Of a stretch of 64,000 nt of DNA, positions 25,329-34,549 are shown piece after piece. The notes under the pieces are model-generated. The model searched no databases, was not told the origin of the DNA, and saw nothing but the letters and a program-made list of their open reading frames with translations. The translations under genes were made by a program, and so were the position numbers. The stretch covers positions 124,001 to 188,000 of the forward strand of contig NZ_JACESE010000007.1 of the NCBI RefSeq assembly GCF_013911965.1. Direction: 5' to 3'. Position 1 is the first letter of the stretch. The number at the start of each line of letters is the position of its first letter. The DNA comes from Phenylobacterium sp. Its GTDB lineage: Bacteria > Pseudomonadota > Alphaproteobacteria > Caulobacterales > Caulobacteraceae.

Positions 25329-26528
25329 TTGCCCGCCGCCGCTTCCACCGACCGCCGCTACGACCTCGACTGGATCCGGGTCATCGCCTTCGGCCTGCTG
25401 ATTCTCTATCACGTGGGCATGTTCTACGTGCCCTGGGACTGGCACGTGAAGTCGCCGCAGCCGGTCGAGTGGCTCGAGCCGGTGATGGTGTTCACCAATC
25501 CCTGGCGCCTGACCCTGCTGTTCCTCGTCTCGGGCGCGGCCACCCGATTCATGGCGGACAAGATGAGCGCAGGCGCGCTCACCCGCTCGCGCGTGGCCCG
25601 GCTCCTGCCGCCGCTGGTCTTCGCCATGTTCGTGATCGTGCCGCCGCAGAGCTATTACGAGATCGTCGAGCAGATCGGCTATGCGGGGACCTTCGCCGAC
25701 TTCTATCCCAGATATGCGACCTCCAGCGGCCACTGGTGCGACGCCGACGGCTGCCTGATCACGCCCACCTGGAACCACATGTGGTTCGTGGCCTATCTGC
25801 TGGTCTACAGCCTGGCCCTCGGCGGTCTTCTGGCCCTGGCGCGCGGACGGATCGCGGCCGTGCAGAAGGGGTTGGAGCAGGCGCTGGCGGGGCCGGGCGT
25901 GCTGATCTGGCCGGCCGCCTTCCTGATCCTGCTGCGGCTCACCCTGGCCCCGCTCTTCGAGATCACCCACGCGCTTGTGGACGACTGGTACAACCACGCG
26001 CTCTCGTTCAGCGCCTTCCTGTTCGGCTTCCTGATCGCCAAGTCGGAGCGGCTGAAGGCGGGCTTCGTCGCCTGGCGCTGGCCGGCCCTGGCCGTGGCGC
26101 TCGCCGCCTATGGATGCTGGGCCGGCTACGCCTGGGTCTATCGCGGGGAGGGCGCCGTTCCGCCGGAGGCGCTGCGGTGGGCGGGCCGCGTCGCCTATGG
26201 CCTGGACCAGTGGGCCTTCATCGCCGCGGCCCTGGGGTTCGGCGCCAGGCATCTGAACCGGGGCGGTCCGGCGCTCCGCTACCTGACGGTCGGGGTCTTC
26301 CCCTTCTACATCGTCCACCAGACGGTGATCGTGGTCGCGGGCCATCACCTGGCGAGGGCGGGGCTGCCGCAGGCCCTGGAGGCGGCCGTCCTGATCGCCG
26401 TCACCTTCGCCGCCTGCTTCGCCAGCTACGAGATCGTTCGGCGGCTGGGGCCGCTGCGCCCCCTGTTCGGGCTGAAGGGGGGCGTGGCGGCGAACGCCGG
26501 CGCCTCGACCGCCGCAGCTCGCGCATAA
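25329..26528 (+). CDS. Membrane acyltransferase (acyltransferase_3 / OpgC-like)
   Basis: 399 aa integral membrane protein with about ten helices. The RRYDLDWIRVIAFGLLILYH start, with catalytic-type His in the first helix, is the acyltransferase_3 family pattern; later segments HMWFVAYLLVYSLAL and FYIVHQTVIVV also fit. Transfers acyl (acetyl or succinyl) groups to an envelope glycan; the acceptor is unknown. The start is TTG, as no in-frame ATG stands upstream of the conserved part. Divergent from the LytTR gene, which probably regulates it. Confidence 0.88.
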   Translation: MPAAASTDRRYDLDWIRVIAFGLLILYHVGMFYVPWDWHVKSPQPVEWLEPVMVFTNPWRLTLLFLVSGAATRFMADKMSAGALTRSRVARLLPPLVFAMFVIVPPQSYYEIVEQIGYAGTFADFYPRYATSSGHWCDADGCLITPTWNHMWFVAYLLVYSLALGGLLALARGRIAAVQKGLEQALAGPGVLIWPAAFLILLRLTLAPLFEITHALVDDWYNHALSFSAFLFGFLIAKSERLKAGFVAWRWPALAVALAAYGCWAGYAWVYRGEGAVPPEALRWAGRVAYGLDQWAFIAAALGFGARHLNRGGPALRYLTVGVFPFYIVHQTVIVVAGHHLARAGLPQALEAAVLIAVTFAACFASYEIVRRLGPLRPLFGLKGGVAANAGASTAAARA

Positions 26529-26616
26529 GTCATGCAGGAGTTGGGCGAAGGCCTCCTCGATCGAAAGGGATTTTCCGCCCCCAGCAGATAGAGTGGGCTC
26601 CGAACGGGAGGGGCCC

Positions 26617-28323
26617 ATGAAGACGACCTTGCTCTGCGCCATCGCGGCCATCGCCATTGCGATCACCTCACCCTCAGCCGCCCAGGGGCCGCCGCCGAGG
26701 CTCGAACTGAAGCTGGCGCCCCATCCGGCCGCCACGCCGGACGAAGGCTATATCGCCGTCGAGATGCGCATGGAGGCGCCCAGGCTGGCGAAGGGCGAGG
26801 GCCTGGTCCGCCTGCCGCTGACGCTCGTCGGCATTCCCAGCGCCCGCTACGACGGCGAAGCCCTGCAGGCCCGCGACGACGCCGGGCCCCTGCCGCTGAC
26901 GCAGGACGAGGAGCCGCCGACGCCGCAGGGCGTCTATCGCCGCTGGAGCGTCGGCCGCGCCACCCGGGGGGATGTGATCGTCACCTATCGCGCCACGCCC
27001 CGCCACGTCACGGCGGCCACCAACAATGGCCCGCTCTTCGACCTCCGCGCCGAGGGGCAGGCCTTCCTGGGCGCCGGCAACGGCTTCATCGCCACGCCCG
27101 TCGCGCCCGGACCGTGGCGCATCCGTCTGGAATGGGACCATTCGGCCGAGCCCGCCGGCGCCCGCGGCGTCTGGTCCATGGGCGAAGGAACGGTCGAAAC
27201 CGTCGGGCCGTCCCAGCTCCTCGGTTTCAGCTATTACGCCAGCGGCCCGCTGAAGCGGTATCCGGAGGCGGATCCGCACTTCGGCCTCTTCTGGATGAGC
27301 GACCCGCCGTTCGATCCCCAGGTGCTGGGCGAGGGCGTGCGCAAGCTCTACGAGGCCATGTCCGCCTTCTTCGGCGAGGCGGCCGGCCAGTACCGCGTCT
27401 TCATGCGCTCAAACCCCTATGTGGGCACGGGCGGCACGGGCCTCGCCCGGTCCTTCATGTTCGGCTACCACGCGCCGTCCGAGCCGACGGTCGATGACCT
27501 GCAGGGCCTGCTGTCGCACGAGATCGCCCACACCTGGCCCTCCATGGAGGGCGAGCACGGCGACACCGCCTGGTACAGCGAGGGCAATGCCGAGTTCTAC
27601 TCGCTGGCGCTCTCCTGGCGCTCCGGCGCCATCGGTCTCGACCGCGTCGTCGAGACGATGAACGAGCGGGCGGACGCCTACTATTCCAATCCCTATCGCG
27701 GCCTGACCAATCCGGAGGCCGCCAAGATCTTCTGGACCGATCCGGTGGCCCAGACGGTCCCCTATGGCCGCGGCTGGATGTACCTGCTGCAGACCGATGC
27801 GGCGATCCGCGCGGCCACCGACGGCGCCGAGAGCCTGGACGACGTGGTCAAGGAGATGCGCCGGCGTCAGGTCGCGGGCGAGTCCTACGGGATCGCCGAC
27901 TGGCTGCGGCTCGTGGGCGCGCGGCTCGGCGAGGACGAGGCGAAGGCCATGTACGACCACATGGTCTCCGGCGGCCTGCTGATCCCGCCGGAGGAGCTCT
28001 ATGCGCCGTGCCTGAAGGTGGTGAAGCGGCCGGTGCGGGTGTTCGAGCTCGGCTTCGCGCGCGCCTCCCTGAACGACGAGCGTATCGTCCGTGAGCTCGA
28101 TCCGGCCTCCGAGGCGGCCAAGGCGGGCCTGCGCGAAGGCGACCGGATCGCCGAGGTGAAGGACCTGAACACCGCCCGAAAGACGCAGGACGGGACGGTC
28201 ACCCTGGTGGTCGAGCGCGAGGGCGGGCGCCAGACGATCACCTTCCTGCCCCGCGGCGCGGCGGTCGAGGCGTACGGATGGGCGCGCGATCCGGCGACGC
28301 CGGAAAGCGCCTGCCGCTTCTAG
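26617..28323 (+). CDS. Exported M61-like metallopeptidase with C-terminal PDZ domain
   Basis: 568 aa. Sec signal (residues 1-22, ending PSAAQ), an N-terminal beta domain, then a gluzincin core: HEIAHTW with zinc ligands H301 and H305 and E302, third ligand E322 in WYSEGNAEFY. The C-terminal region near 470-545 is PDZ-like (VRELDPASEAAKAGLREGDRI). M61 enzymes (glycyl aminopeptidase type) cut N-terminal residues of peptides; here in the periplasm. Start chosen at the ATG with GGGAGGGG 6 nt upstream. The stop overlaps the convergent LysR gene. Confidence 0.88.
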   Translation: MKTTLLCAIAAIAIAITSPSAAQGPPPRLELKLAPHPAATPDEGYIAVEMRMEAPRLAKGEGLVRLPLTLVGIPSARYDGEALQARDDAGPLPLTQDEEPPTPQGVYRRWSVGRATRGDVIVTYRATPRHVTAATNNGPLFDLRAEGQAFLGAGNGFIATPVAPGPWRIRLEWDHSAEPAGARGVWSMGEGTVETVGPSQLLGFSYYASGPLKRYPEADPHFGLFWMSDPPFDPQVLGEGVRKLYEAMSAFFGEAAGQYRVFMRSNPYVGTGGTGLARSFMFGYHAPSEPTVDDLQGLLSHEIAHTWPSMEGEHGDTAWYSEGNAEFYSLALSWRSGAIGLDRVVETMNERADAYYSNPYRGLTNPEAAKIFWTDPVAQTVPYGRGWMYLLQTDAAIRAATDGAESLDDVVKEMRRRQVAGESYGIADWLRLVGARLGEDEAKAMYDHMVSGGLLIPPEELYAPCLKVVKRPVRVFELGFARASLNDERIVRELDPASEAAKAGLREGDRIAEVKDLNTARKTQDGTVTLVVEREGGRQTITFLPRGAAVEAYGWARDPATPESACRF

Positions 28324-29234
28324 ACCGCCGCGCGCAGGCGGCGCGACGTCTCCCGCGCCAGGGCGTCGAACACCGCCCGCAGGGTTGGGCTGCGGCGCAG
28401 GTCGTCATTGGCCACGATCCACACGCCCATGCGGCCGAAGTCCGCCTGCGGCAGGAGGCGGATAAGGTTCGGGTCGCGGTCGCCGATCCAGGTGTGGCAC
28501 GGGCCGAGGCCGAGCCCCGCCCGCAACAGGGCCAGGCGGTGGCGCAGGTCGTCCGAGCGAAGCGCCCTGAGGTTCGCAAGCGCGTCGTCCAGGCCGGCTG
28601 CGGCGGCGCCGGCCTCCAGGACCGCCTGGTCCAGCGGCGCGATCCACCGATGGCCGAGAAGCTCGCGTCGGGTCTGCGGCGTCCCATGCTCGGCCAGATA
28701 GGCGCGGGCGGCGTAGAGGCCCAGCGTCACCTCGCCGATCCGCCGGGCCACCAGCTCGGGCTGGCGCGGCTCGATCATGCGAAGGGCGATGTCGGCGTCG
28801 CGCCTCAGCAGGTCCTGGACCCCATCGCTGGGCAGGACCTCCAACGCCGCCTGCGGCGCCGCGACCTGCAGGGCCGGCAGCAAGCTCGGCAGCATTTCGT
28901 CGGCCAGCAGTGTGGGCAGGGTCAGCCGGACGGGCCGCGCCTCGCCCGGGTCCTCCGCACGGCCGAACTCGCGCACCAGGCCCGAGACGGCGCGCGAGAC
29001 GTCAAGCGCGCGGGGAAAGAGGGCCAGGGCCCGCTCGGTGGGCGTGAGCCTTTGTCCGCGTCGGAAGAAGAGCGTCACGCCGGACCGACGCTCGAGTTCG
29101 CGAATCTGTCGGCCCAGCGTCGGCTGCGTCGCGCCCGTGCGATGGGCCGCAGCGCTGAGGCTGCCCGTCTCCATGACGGCGACGAAGGCGCGAACGAGTC
29201 GCCAGTCGGCTTCGTCGATCTCGGCGCTTTGCAT
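28320..29234 (-). CDS. LysR-family transcriptional regulator
   Basis: About 304 aa. HTH with DWRLVRAFVAVMETGSLSAAAHRTGATQPTLGRQIRELERRSG (in parts) and a typical effector domain. Several in-frame ATGs lie in a GCAT-rich palindrome at the 5' end; the one at 29234 precedes the conserved part most closely, 29246 is the alternative. Divergent from the Acg-like nitroreductase gene, 86 bp between starts, so it is the likely regulator of that gene. Confidence 0.88.
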   Translation of the reverse strand: MQSAEIDEADWRLVRAFVAVMETGSLSAAAHRTGATQPTLGRQIRELERRSGVTLFFRRGQRLTPTERALALFPRALDVSRAVSGLVREFGRAEDPGEARPVRLTLPTLLADEMLPSLLPALQVAAPQAALEVLPSDGVQDLLRRDADIALRMIEPRQPELVARRIGEVTLGLYAARAYLAEHGTPQTRRELLGHRWIAPLDQAVLEAGAAAAGLDDALANLRALRSDDLRHRLALLRAGLGLGPCHTWIGDRDPNLIRLLPQADFGRMGVWIVANDDLRRSPTLRAVFDALARETSRRLRAAV

Positions 29235-29249
29235 GCATCCATGCATGCA
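29230..29249. promoter_or_regulatory. Perfect inverted repeat at the LysR/nitroreductase divergent promoter
   Basis: TGCATGCAT-CC-ATGCATGCA, 9-bp arms around a 2-bp centre, overlapping the candidate start codons of the LysR gene and 72 bp before the nitroreductase start. Candidate operator; the tetranucleotide GCAT occurs four times in it. Confidence 0.5.
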
Positions 29250-29320
29250 TTGAGACCGCAGACAGTCAATTGGCATGGCTGGCGCGCGGCCATACCGTCG
29301 ACCCATCGAGGGAGGCGACC

Positions 29321-30496
29321 ATGGATCGCAGGCGGTTTCTGGTGACGGCCACGGCCGTCGGCGGCGGCGCCGCCGCCATCGGCGCGGCCGGTGCGGGGTG
29401 GCGGGCCCATGAGGCCGGTCTGATCTATCAGGACCCCGCGCCCTTTGCGCCCTGGTTCAGCTTGGGTCAGTACGGCCCTGGCGAGCGCGAGGGCCTGTGC
29501 GCCGCGGCGATCCTGGCCTCCAATCCGCACAACACCCAGCCGTGGCGCGTCGGCCTGTCCGACGCCGCGCTGGTCGTCGAGGCGGACGAGGCGCGTCACC
29601 TCGGCGCCTTCGACCCCTTCCGGCGCGAAATGTGGATCGGCCTTGGCGGCGCCTTCGGGGCGGCGGAAGTCGCCGCGCCCGGGCTGGGCCTTGCGCTGGC
29701 CGAGCCGCAGATCGCCTGGTCGGGCGCCGCCGGGGCGGGGCGGATCGAGGCGTCGATCGCGCGCGCCGCCGTGGCCCCGCACCCGCTGGCGGCGGCCCTG
29801 GCGGAGCGGCGGACCAACCGCGCGCCCTACGATCCGGCGCCCGTCGCGCCGGATCAGATCGAGCGTGTTCTGGCCCTGACCGGGCCTGTGGCCGGCGCCC
29901 GGATCGTGCTGACCGGGCGGGAGACCGAGGCGGGGCGTCGCCTGGCCGCCATGACGCTGGAGGCGACGGAGGCGATCAACGCCGACGCGCAGATGAGCCG
30001 GGACGGCCACGTGTGGTTCCGCAACACGGCGCGCGAGGTGGCCGAACACCGGGACGGCGTCTCGGTGGCCACGGCAGGGCTCTCGCCGGTGATGACGGCG
30101 CTTGGCCAGATGCTGCCTCCGGTCGACGCCGCAACGTCCGGGCGCTACTGGCTGGCCTCGACGAAGGACCAGCTGGCCGGCGCGGGCGGCTTCGGCTGGA
30201 TCCTGGTGGACGACCTCGACGACCGTGCGGGGCAGATCGCCGCCGGGCGGCTTTGGCAGCGGCTGCACCTGGCTTTCACGGCCGAGGGGCTGGCCGCTCA
30301 GCCCCTGAACCAGGTTCCGGAAATGGCGGATCGCGACCGCCAGCTCGGCCGGGACGGCCCTTGGGGGAAGCGGGTGGCGGAACTCGCCGGCGGCGGGGGC
30401 CGGCTCACCTTCGCCTTCCGCTTCGGCCGCCCGCTCAAGGCCGTGCCGCATGCCGCGCGCCGTCCCCTGGAGTGGGTGGATCTGCAGGGCGCCTGA
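29321..30496 (+). CDS. Acg-like nitroreductase-fold FMN protein with Tat signal
   Basis: 391 aa. Tat signal MDRRRFLVTATAVGGGAAA, then a duplicated nitroreductase fold as in mycobacterial Acg: ASNPHNTQPWRV is the hallmark FMN-loop motif and FRFGRPLKAVPHAARRPLEWV the C-terminal counterpart. Members bind FMN; Acg is thought to sequester it rather than reduce nitro compounds. An exported member is notable. GGGAGG lies 8 nt before the ATG. Divergent LysR regulator; convergent with the Rieske gene of the tyrosine operon. Confidence 0.85.
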   Translation: MDRRRFLVTATAVGGGAAAIGAAGAGWRAHEAGLIYQDPAPFAPWFSLGQYGPGEREGLCAAAILASNPHNTQPWRVGLSDAALVVEADEARHLGAFDPFRREMWIGLGGAFGAAEVAAPGLGLALAEPQIAWSGAAGAGRIEASIARAAVAPHPLAAALAERRTNRAPYDPAPVAPDQIERVLALTGPVAGARIVLTGRETEAGRRLAAMTLEATEAINADAQMSRDGHVWFRNTAREVAEHRDGVSVATAGLSPVMTALGQMLPPVDAATSGRYWLASTKDQLAGAGGFGWILVDDLDDRAGQIAAGRLWQRLHLAFTAEGLAAQPLNQVPEMADRDRQLGRDGPWGKRVAELAGGGGRLTFAFRFGRPLKAVPHAARRPLEWVDLQGA

Positions 30497-30859
30497 TCAG
30501 GCGGTGACGATCATCCCCCCACGCACCTCGAGCGGCCAGGGCGTGAGCCTGGCGCCCACGCACGGCCCACCGACGCAGGCGCCGGTTTCGGGGTCGAAGA
30601 GGGCGCCGTGCCAGCTGCAGGCGATGAGGTCGCCGGAGGGCGTCAGATACTCGTCGAGCGTCTGGGCCAGCGGCAGGCCGGCGTGGGGGCAGCGGTCGAC
30701 ATAGCCGCGAACCTCCTCGCCCAGGCGCACGGCGAAGCCGTGGAAATAGGCCTCGCCGATCTGCAGGACGAAGTTGCGCGCCGCCCCCTCGGCGATCAGG
30801 TCGAGGGGGCCGAGCGTCACGCCTGCGGGCGTCTTGTGGATGCGGGCGGGCGCGTTCAC
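30497..30859 (-). CDS. Rieske-type [2Fe-2S] ferredoxin-like protein
   Basis: 120 aa. Rieske ligands CPHAG and CSWHGALFD (Cys-X-His ... Cys-X2-His) are complete. No oxygenase domain is attached, so it is a small electron carrier or stability factor, cytoplasmic. The start is GTG overlapping the fahA stop (GTGA), so it is the last gene of the Phe/Tyr operon. Its job there is not established; supplying electrons to, or keeping reduced iron in, the iron enzymes PhhA, Hpd or HmgA is inference. Confidence 0.88.
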   Translation of the reverse strand: MNAPARIHKTPAGVTLGPLDLIAEGAARNFVLQIGEAYFHGFAVRLGEEVRGYVDRCPHAGLPLAQTLDEYLTPSGDLIACSWHGALFDPETGACVGGPCVGARLTPWPLEVRGGMIVTA

Positions 30860-32169
30860 GCCTTCGGGGCCGGCGCGACCACGCCTGAGCAGGGACCAAA
30901 GCCGATGGCGACAAGGCCCTCGGCCACAGCGCGGCCGGCCAGGATCAGCTCGTCGCCGTCCTCCAGGAAGGTTCGCGTCTCGCCGTTCGGCAGGGTGAGC
31001 GGTTCCTTGCCGCCGCGGGTCAGCTCCAGCAGGCTGCCCAGGCCGCTGTCGTCGGGCGTGGAGATGGTGCCCGAGCCGAAGAGGTCGCCGGGGCGCAGGT
31101 CGCAGCCGCCGACCGTGTGGTGGGTCACGAGCTGGGCCATAGTCCAGTAGAGGTTGGTGGCCGGTCCCTTGCCCAGCCGATGCGCCGGCACTCCGGCCTC
31201 GCGCATGGCGCGGGTGCGGATCAGCGCCTCCAGCTCCAGGGCGTAGGCGCCGCTCGCCTGGTCGGCCTCGTCCATCAGATAGGGCAGGGGCGCCGGATCG
31301 CCCTCGGGCCGCTTCGGCTGGGCCGTACGGAACGGGGCCAGCGCTTCGGCGGTGATGATCCAGGGCGAGACCGTGGTCATGAAGTTCTTGGCCAGGAAGG
31401 GGCCGAGAGGCTGGTACTCCCAGGCCTGAAGGTCCCGCGCCGACCAGTCGTTGAGCAGGCAGAGGCCGGCGATGTGGGCGTCGGCCTCGCCGATGGGGAC
31501 GGGCTCGCCCAGCGCATTGCCGGGGCCGATCCAAACGCCGAGCTCCAGCTCCAGGTCGAGGCGCCTGGCCGGGCCGAACACGGGGGCGTCGGCCTCGGGC
31601 GCCTTCTGCTGGCCGTTGGGCCTGCGCACGGCTGCGCCAGAGACGCGGACCGAGGAGGCGCGGCCGTGATAGCCGATGGGCACGTGCTTGTAGTTGGGCA
31701 GCAGCGGATTGTCGGGGCGGAACTGCCGGCCGACGTTCAGGGCGTGATGGATGCCGGCGTAGAAGTCGGTGTAGTCGCCGATGGCGCAGGGCAGGCGCAA
31801 CTCGCAGTCGGCGGCGGCGTAGAGCCAGGTCTCCACCTCCGCCCGGTCCGGCGCGCCTTCGGTCAGCAGGTCCGAGAGCCGGCGGCGCAGGGCCCGGCGC
31901 GGTCCGGCGCCCAGGCCGAGCAGGGCGTTCAGCGTCTCGCCCGCGGCGGCCTCGGCCGCGGCCCGGGCCTCTCCGCTGAGCAGGCCCGAACGGGCGGCCA
32001 GAGACAGGTCGAGGATGCGGTCGCCGATGGCGACGCCGCCGCGCGGACGGCCGCCCTTGGGACTGAAGACGCCGAACGGCAGGTTCTGGATCGGGAAGTC
32101 CGAGCCCTGCGCCGAGGCGACCCAGCTTCGGCGGGACGGATCGTGGGTTTCGTCGATCTGGACGCTCAC
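30856..32169 (-). CDS. fahA: Fumarylacetoacetase
   Basis: 437 aa, normal FAH length. Hydrolyses fumarylacetoacetate to fumarate and acetoacetate, the last step of tyrosine breakdown. Visible are the N-terminal SH3-like part ([11 protein letters not shown]), the metal and substrate region [21 protein letters not shown] (in parts), [24 protein letters not shown] and [24 protein letters not shown] (in parts). GTG start overlapping the hmgA stop (GTGA); overlaps the Rieske gene. The maleylacetoacetate isomerase needed just before it is not in this operon. Confidence 0.97.
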   Translation of the reverse strand: MSVQIDETHDPSRRSWVASAQGSDFPIQNLPFGVFSPKGGRPRGGVAIGDRILDLSLAARSGLLSGEARAAAEAAAGETLNALLGLGAGPRRALRRRLSDLLTEGAPDRAEVETWLYAAADCELRLPCAIGDYTDFYAGIHHALNVGRQFRPDNPLLPNYKHVPIGYHGRASSVRVSGAAVRRPNGQQKAPEADAPVFGPARRLDLELELGVWIGPGNALGEPVPIGEADAHIAGLCLLNDWSARDLQAWEYQPLGPFLAKNFMTTVSPWIITAEALAPFRTAQPKRPEGDPAPLPYLMDEADQASGAYALELEALIRTRAMREAGVPAHRLGKGPATNLYWTMAQLVTHHTVGGCDLRPGDLFGSGTISTPDDSGLGSLLELTRGGKEPLTLPNGETRTFLEDGDELILAGRAVAEGLVAIGFGPCSGVVAPAPKA

Positions 32170-33476
32170 GGGCGGACCTCCGCCTTTTCGAAGCCGTCCC
32201 AGCAGGCGTCGTAGTCGGCCTGCAGCAGGGGCGTCTCCATGGCGAAGCGGGTCGGGCGGAAGACGAAGCGGCTCTCGAACATGAAGGCCATGGTGTCTGT
32301 GATCTTGTGGGGGGCGAGTTCGGCGGCCGTGGCCTTGGCGTGGCTCTCGCGGTCGGGACCGTGCGCGCTCATGCAGTTGTGCAGGGAGGCCCCGCCGGGC
32401 GCGAAGCCGCCGGCCTTGGCGTCGTACTGGCCATGGATCAGCCCCATGAACTCGCTCATGACGTTGCGGTGGAACCAGGGCGGCCGGAAGGTGTCCTCCG
32501 CCACCATCCAGCGCGGCGGGAAGATGACGAAGTCGCAGTTGGCCGTGCCCGGAACCTCGGACGGCGAGGTCAGGACGGTGAAGATGGACGGGTCCGGATG
32601 ATCGAAGCTGACCGTGCCCATGGTGTTGAACCGGGCCAGGTCGTACTTCACCGGCGCCAGGTTGCCGTGCCAGGCGACCACGTCGAGCGGCGAATGGTCG
32701 AGCGTGGTCGTCCAGAGGCCGCCCTGGAACTTCTGGACCACCTCGACGGGCGCTTCGCGGTCCTCGTACCAGGCGACGGGTGAGAGGAAGTCCCGCGCAT
32801 TGGCCAGGCCGTTGGCGCCGATGGGGCCGAGCTCCGGCAGGCGGAAGGGCGCGCCGTAGTTCTCGCAGACATAGCCGCGCGAGGGGCCGGAGAGCTCGAC
32901 GCGGAAGCGGACGCCGCGGGGGACCAGGGCGATCTCGCCCGGCGACACCTCCAGGCGTCCAAGCTCGGTCGCCAGCCGGAGCAGCCCTTGCTGCGGCGCG
33001 ATCAGCAGCTCGCCGTCGGCGTCATAGAAGACGCGGTCCGTCATGGACCGGTCGGCGGCGTAGAGGTGGACCGCGATCCCGGCCTGGGCCGCCGGATCGC
33101 CCGCGCCGGCATAGGTCACCAGACCGTCCACGAAATCGACGCCCTCGGCGATCTCCGGCGGATCCCACCGCAGCCGGTTGGGCGAGGGCGGGACCTCGTC
33201 GAACGGACCCGACCGCAGGAGGCCGGCGCCTCGGTAGGGGCGATAGGGCGGATGGCCGGCCGAGGGGCGCAGGCGATAGAGCCACGAACGGCGGTTCTCG
33301 CACCGCGGCGCGGTGAAGGCCGCGCCCGAGAGCTGCTCGGCGTAGAGGCCGAAGGCCGGCCGCTGGGGCGAGTTGCGGCCTTCGGGCAGGGCGCCGGCGA
33401 CGGCCTCGGTGGAAAAGCTGTTCCCGAAGCCGCTCTGGTAGGCCAGGGGGGCGTTCGCCCCGCGCGTGGTGCTCAC
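32166..33476 (-). CDS. hmgA: Homogentisate 1,2-dioxygenase
   Basis: 436 aa, normal length. Non-heme iron ring-cleaving enzyme making maleylacetoacetate from homogentisate. Iron ligands lie in [15 protein letters not shown] (His, Glu) and [11 protein letters not shown] (His), and the N-terminal [13 protein letters not shown] is the family start. GTG start, 8 bp after the hpd stop. Middle of the Phe/Tyr operon. Confidence 0.97.
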   Translation of the reverse strand: MSTTRGANAPLAYQSGFGNSFSTEAVAGALPEGRNSPQRPAFGLYAEQLSGAAFTAPRCENRRSWLYRLRPSAGHPPYRPYRGAGLLRSGPFDEVPPSPNRLRWDPPEIAEGVDFVDGLVTYAGAGDPAAQAGIAVHLYAADRSMTDRVFYDADGELLIAPQQGLLRLATELGRLEVSPGEIALVPRGVRFRVELSGPSRGYVCENYGAPFRLPELGPIGANGLANARDFLSPVAWYEDREAPVEVVQKFQGGLWTTTLDHSPLDVVAWHGNLAPVKYDLARFNTMGTVSFDHPDPSIFTVLTSPSEVPGTANCDFVIFPPRWMVAEDTFRPPWFHRNVMSEFMGLIHGQYDAKAGGFAPGGASLHNCMSAHGPDRESHAKATAAELAPHKITDTMAFMFESRFVFRPTRFAMETPLLQADYDACWDGFEKAEVRP

Positions 33477-33484
33477 GTTCGTCT

Positions 33485-34543
33485 CTACGCCTCGACCTTG
33501 ATGACGCCGCGCCGGATCTGGTCCAGCTCGATGGACTCGAACAGCGCCTGGAAGTTGCCGTTCCCGAAGCCCTCGTTGCCCTTGCGCTGGATGATCTCGA
33601 AGAAGATCGGCCCGAACAGGTTCTCGGTGAAGATCTGCAGGAGGATGCCCTCCTTCTCCACGTCGCCGTCGATCAGGATGCGGTTCTTCTTCAGCCGCTC
33701 CAGGTCCTCGCCATGGCCGGGCACGCGCTTGTCGACCAGCTCGTAATAGGTCTCGATGGTGTCCTGAAGCTTCACGCCGCGGGCGCGCAGCTTCTCCACC
33801 GTCTCGAAGATGTCGTCGGTGGTCAGCGCCAGGTGCTGGATGCCTTCGCCATTGTACTCGCGGATGAACTCCTCGATCTGGCTCTTGTCGTCCTGGCTTT
33901 CGTTCAGCGGGATGCGGATGGCCTTGTCGGGCGCGATCATCGCCTGGCTGAAGAGGCCGGTCGCCTGGCCCTTGATGTCGAAGTACTTCTGCTCCTCGAA
34001 ACCGAAGATCTGATTGTAGAAGCTCGACCAGGTGCGCATCTGGCCGCGGCGCACATTGTGGGTCAGGTGGTCGAGCAGGTCGAGGCCGACGCTGTTGACC
34101 CGCTCGGCCTCGGCCGCGCCGGGAACGGCCTCCCAGTCGGCGTAGAGGTCGGCCGCGTCGACCAGATAGAGCAGCGAGCCGCCGATGCCTTCCAGCGCAT
34201 AGGAACCCTCGCCCAGGACGCCCTGGGAGGCATCGGCCGCCTTGGCGCCGCGCGCGAGCGCGGTCTCATAGGCGCTCTTCGCATTGGCCACGCGGAAGGC
34301 CATGCCGTTGGCTGAGGGGCCGTGGGCGGCGCGGAACTCGGCGACCTGGCCCGCCTGCTCCTGGTTGACCAGCAGGTTGATGCGGCCCTGCTTGTAGCGG
34401 ACCACGTCCTTGGTCTTGTGCCTGGAATAGGCGGTGAAGCCCATCTGCTCGATCAGCGCCTTCATGCGCGCCGGATCGGGGCTGGTGAATTCGACGAACT
34501 CGAAGCCGTCCAGGCCGAGCGGGTTCTCAGGGGTGATGGTCAT
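33485..34543 (-). CDS. hpd: 4-hydroxyphenylpyruvate dioxygenase
   Basis: 352 aa. Fe(II) enzyme of the vicinal oxygen chelate fold converting 4-hydroxyphenylpyruvate to homogentisate. Two VOC repeats: N-terminal [24 protein letters not shown] (in parts), C-terminal with ligands in [13 protein letters not shown] (His) and [11 protein letters not shown] (Glu). The C-terminal helix with [18 protein letters not shown] gates the active site. It starts 6 bp after the aminotransferase stop. Confidence 0.97.
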   Translation of the reverse strand: MTITPENPLGLDGFEFVEFTSPDPARMKALIEQMGFTAYSRHKTKDVVRYKQGRINLLVNQEQAGQVAEFRAAHGPSANGMAFRVANAKSAYETALARGAKAADASQGVLGEGSYALEGIGGSLLYLVDAADLYADWEAVPGAAEAERVNSVGLDLLDHLTHNVRRGQMRTWSSFYNQIFGFEEQKYFDIKGQATGLFSQAMIAPDKAIRIPLNESQDDKSQIEEFIREYNGEGIQHLALTTDDIFETVEKLRARGVKLQDTIETYYELVDKRVPGHGEDLERLKKNRILIDGDVEKEGILLQIFTENLFGPIFFEIIQRKGNEGFGNGNFQALFESIELDQIRRGVIKVEA

Positions 34544-34549
34544 GACGGA

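Noticed and set aside
29232-29249. GCAT-N6-ATGC in the LysR/nitroreductase region as a seventh Lrp site
   Set aside because: The spacer is 6 bp instead of 5 and the symmetry centre differs, so it was kept as a separate element.
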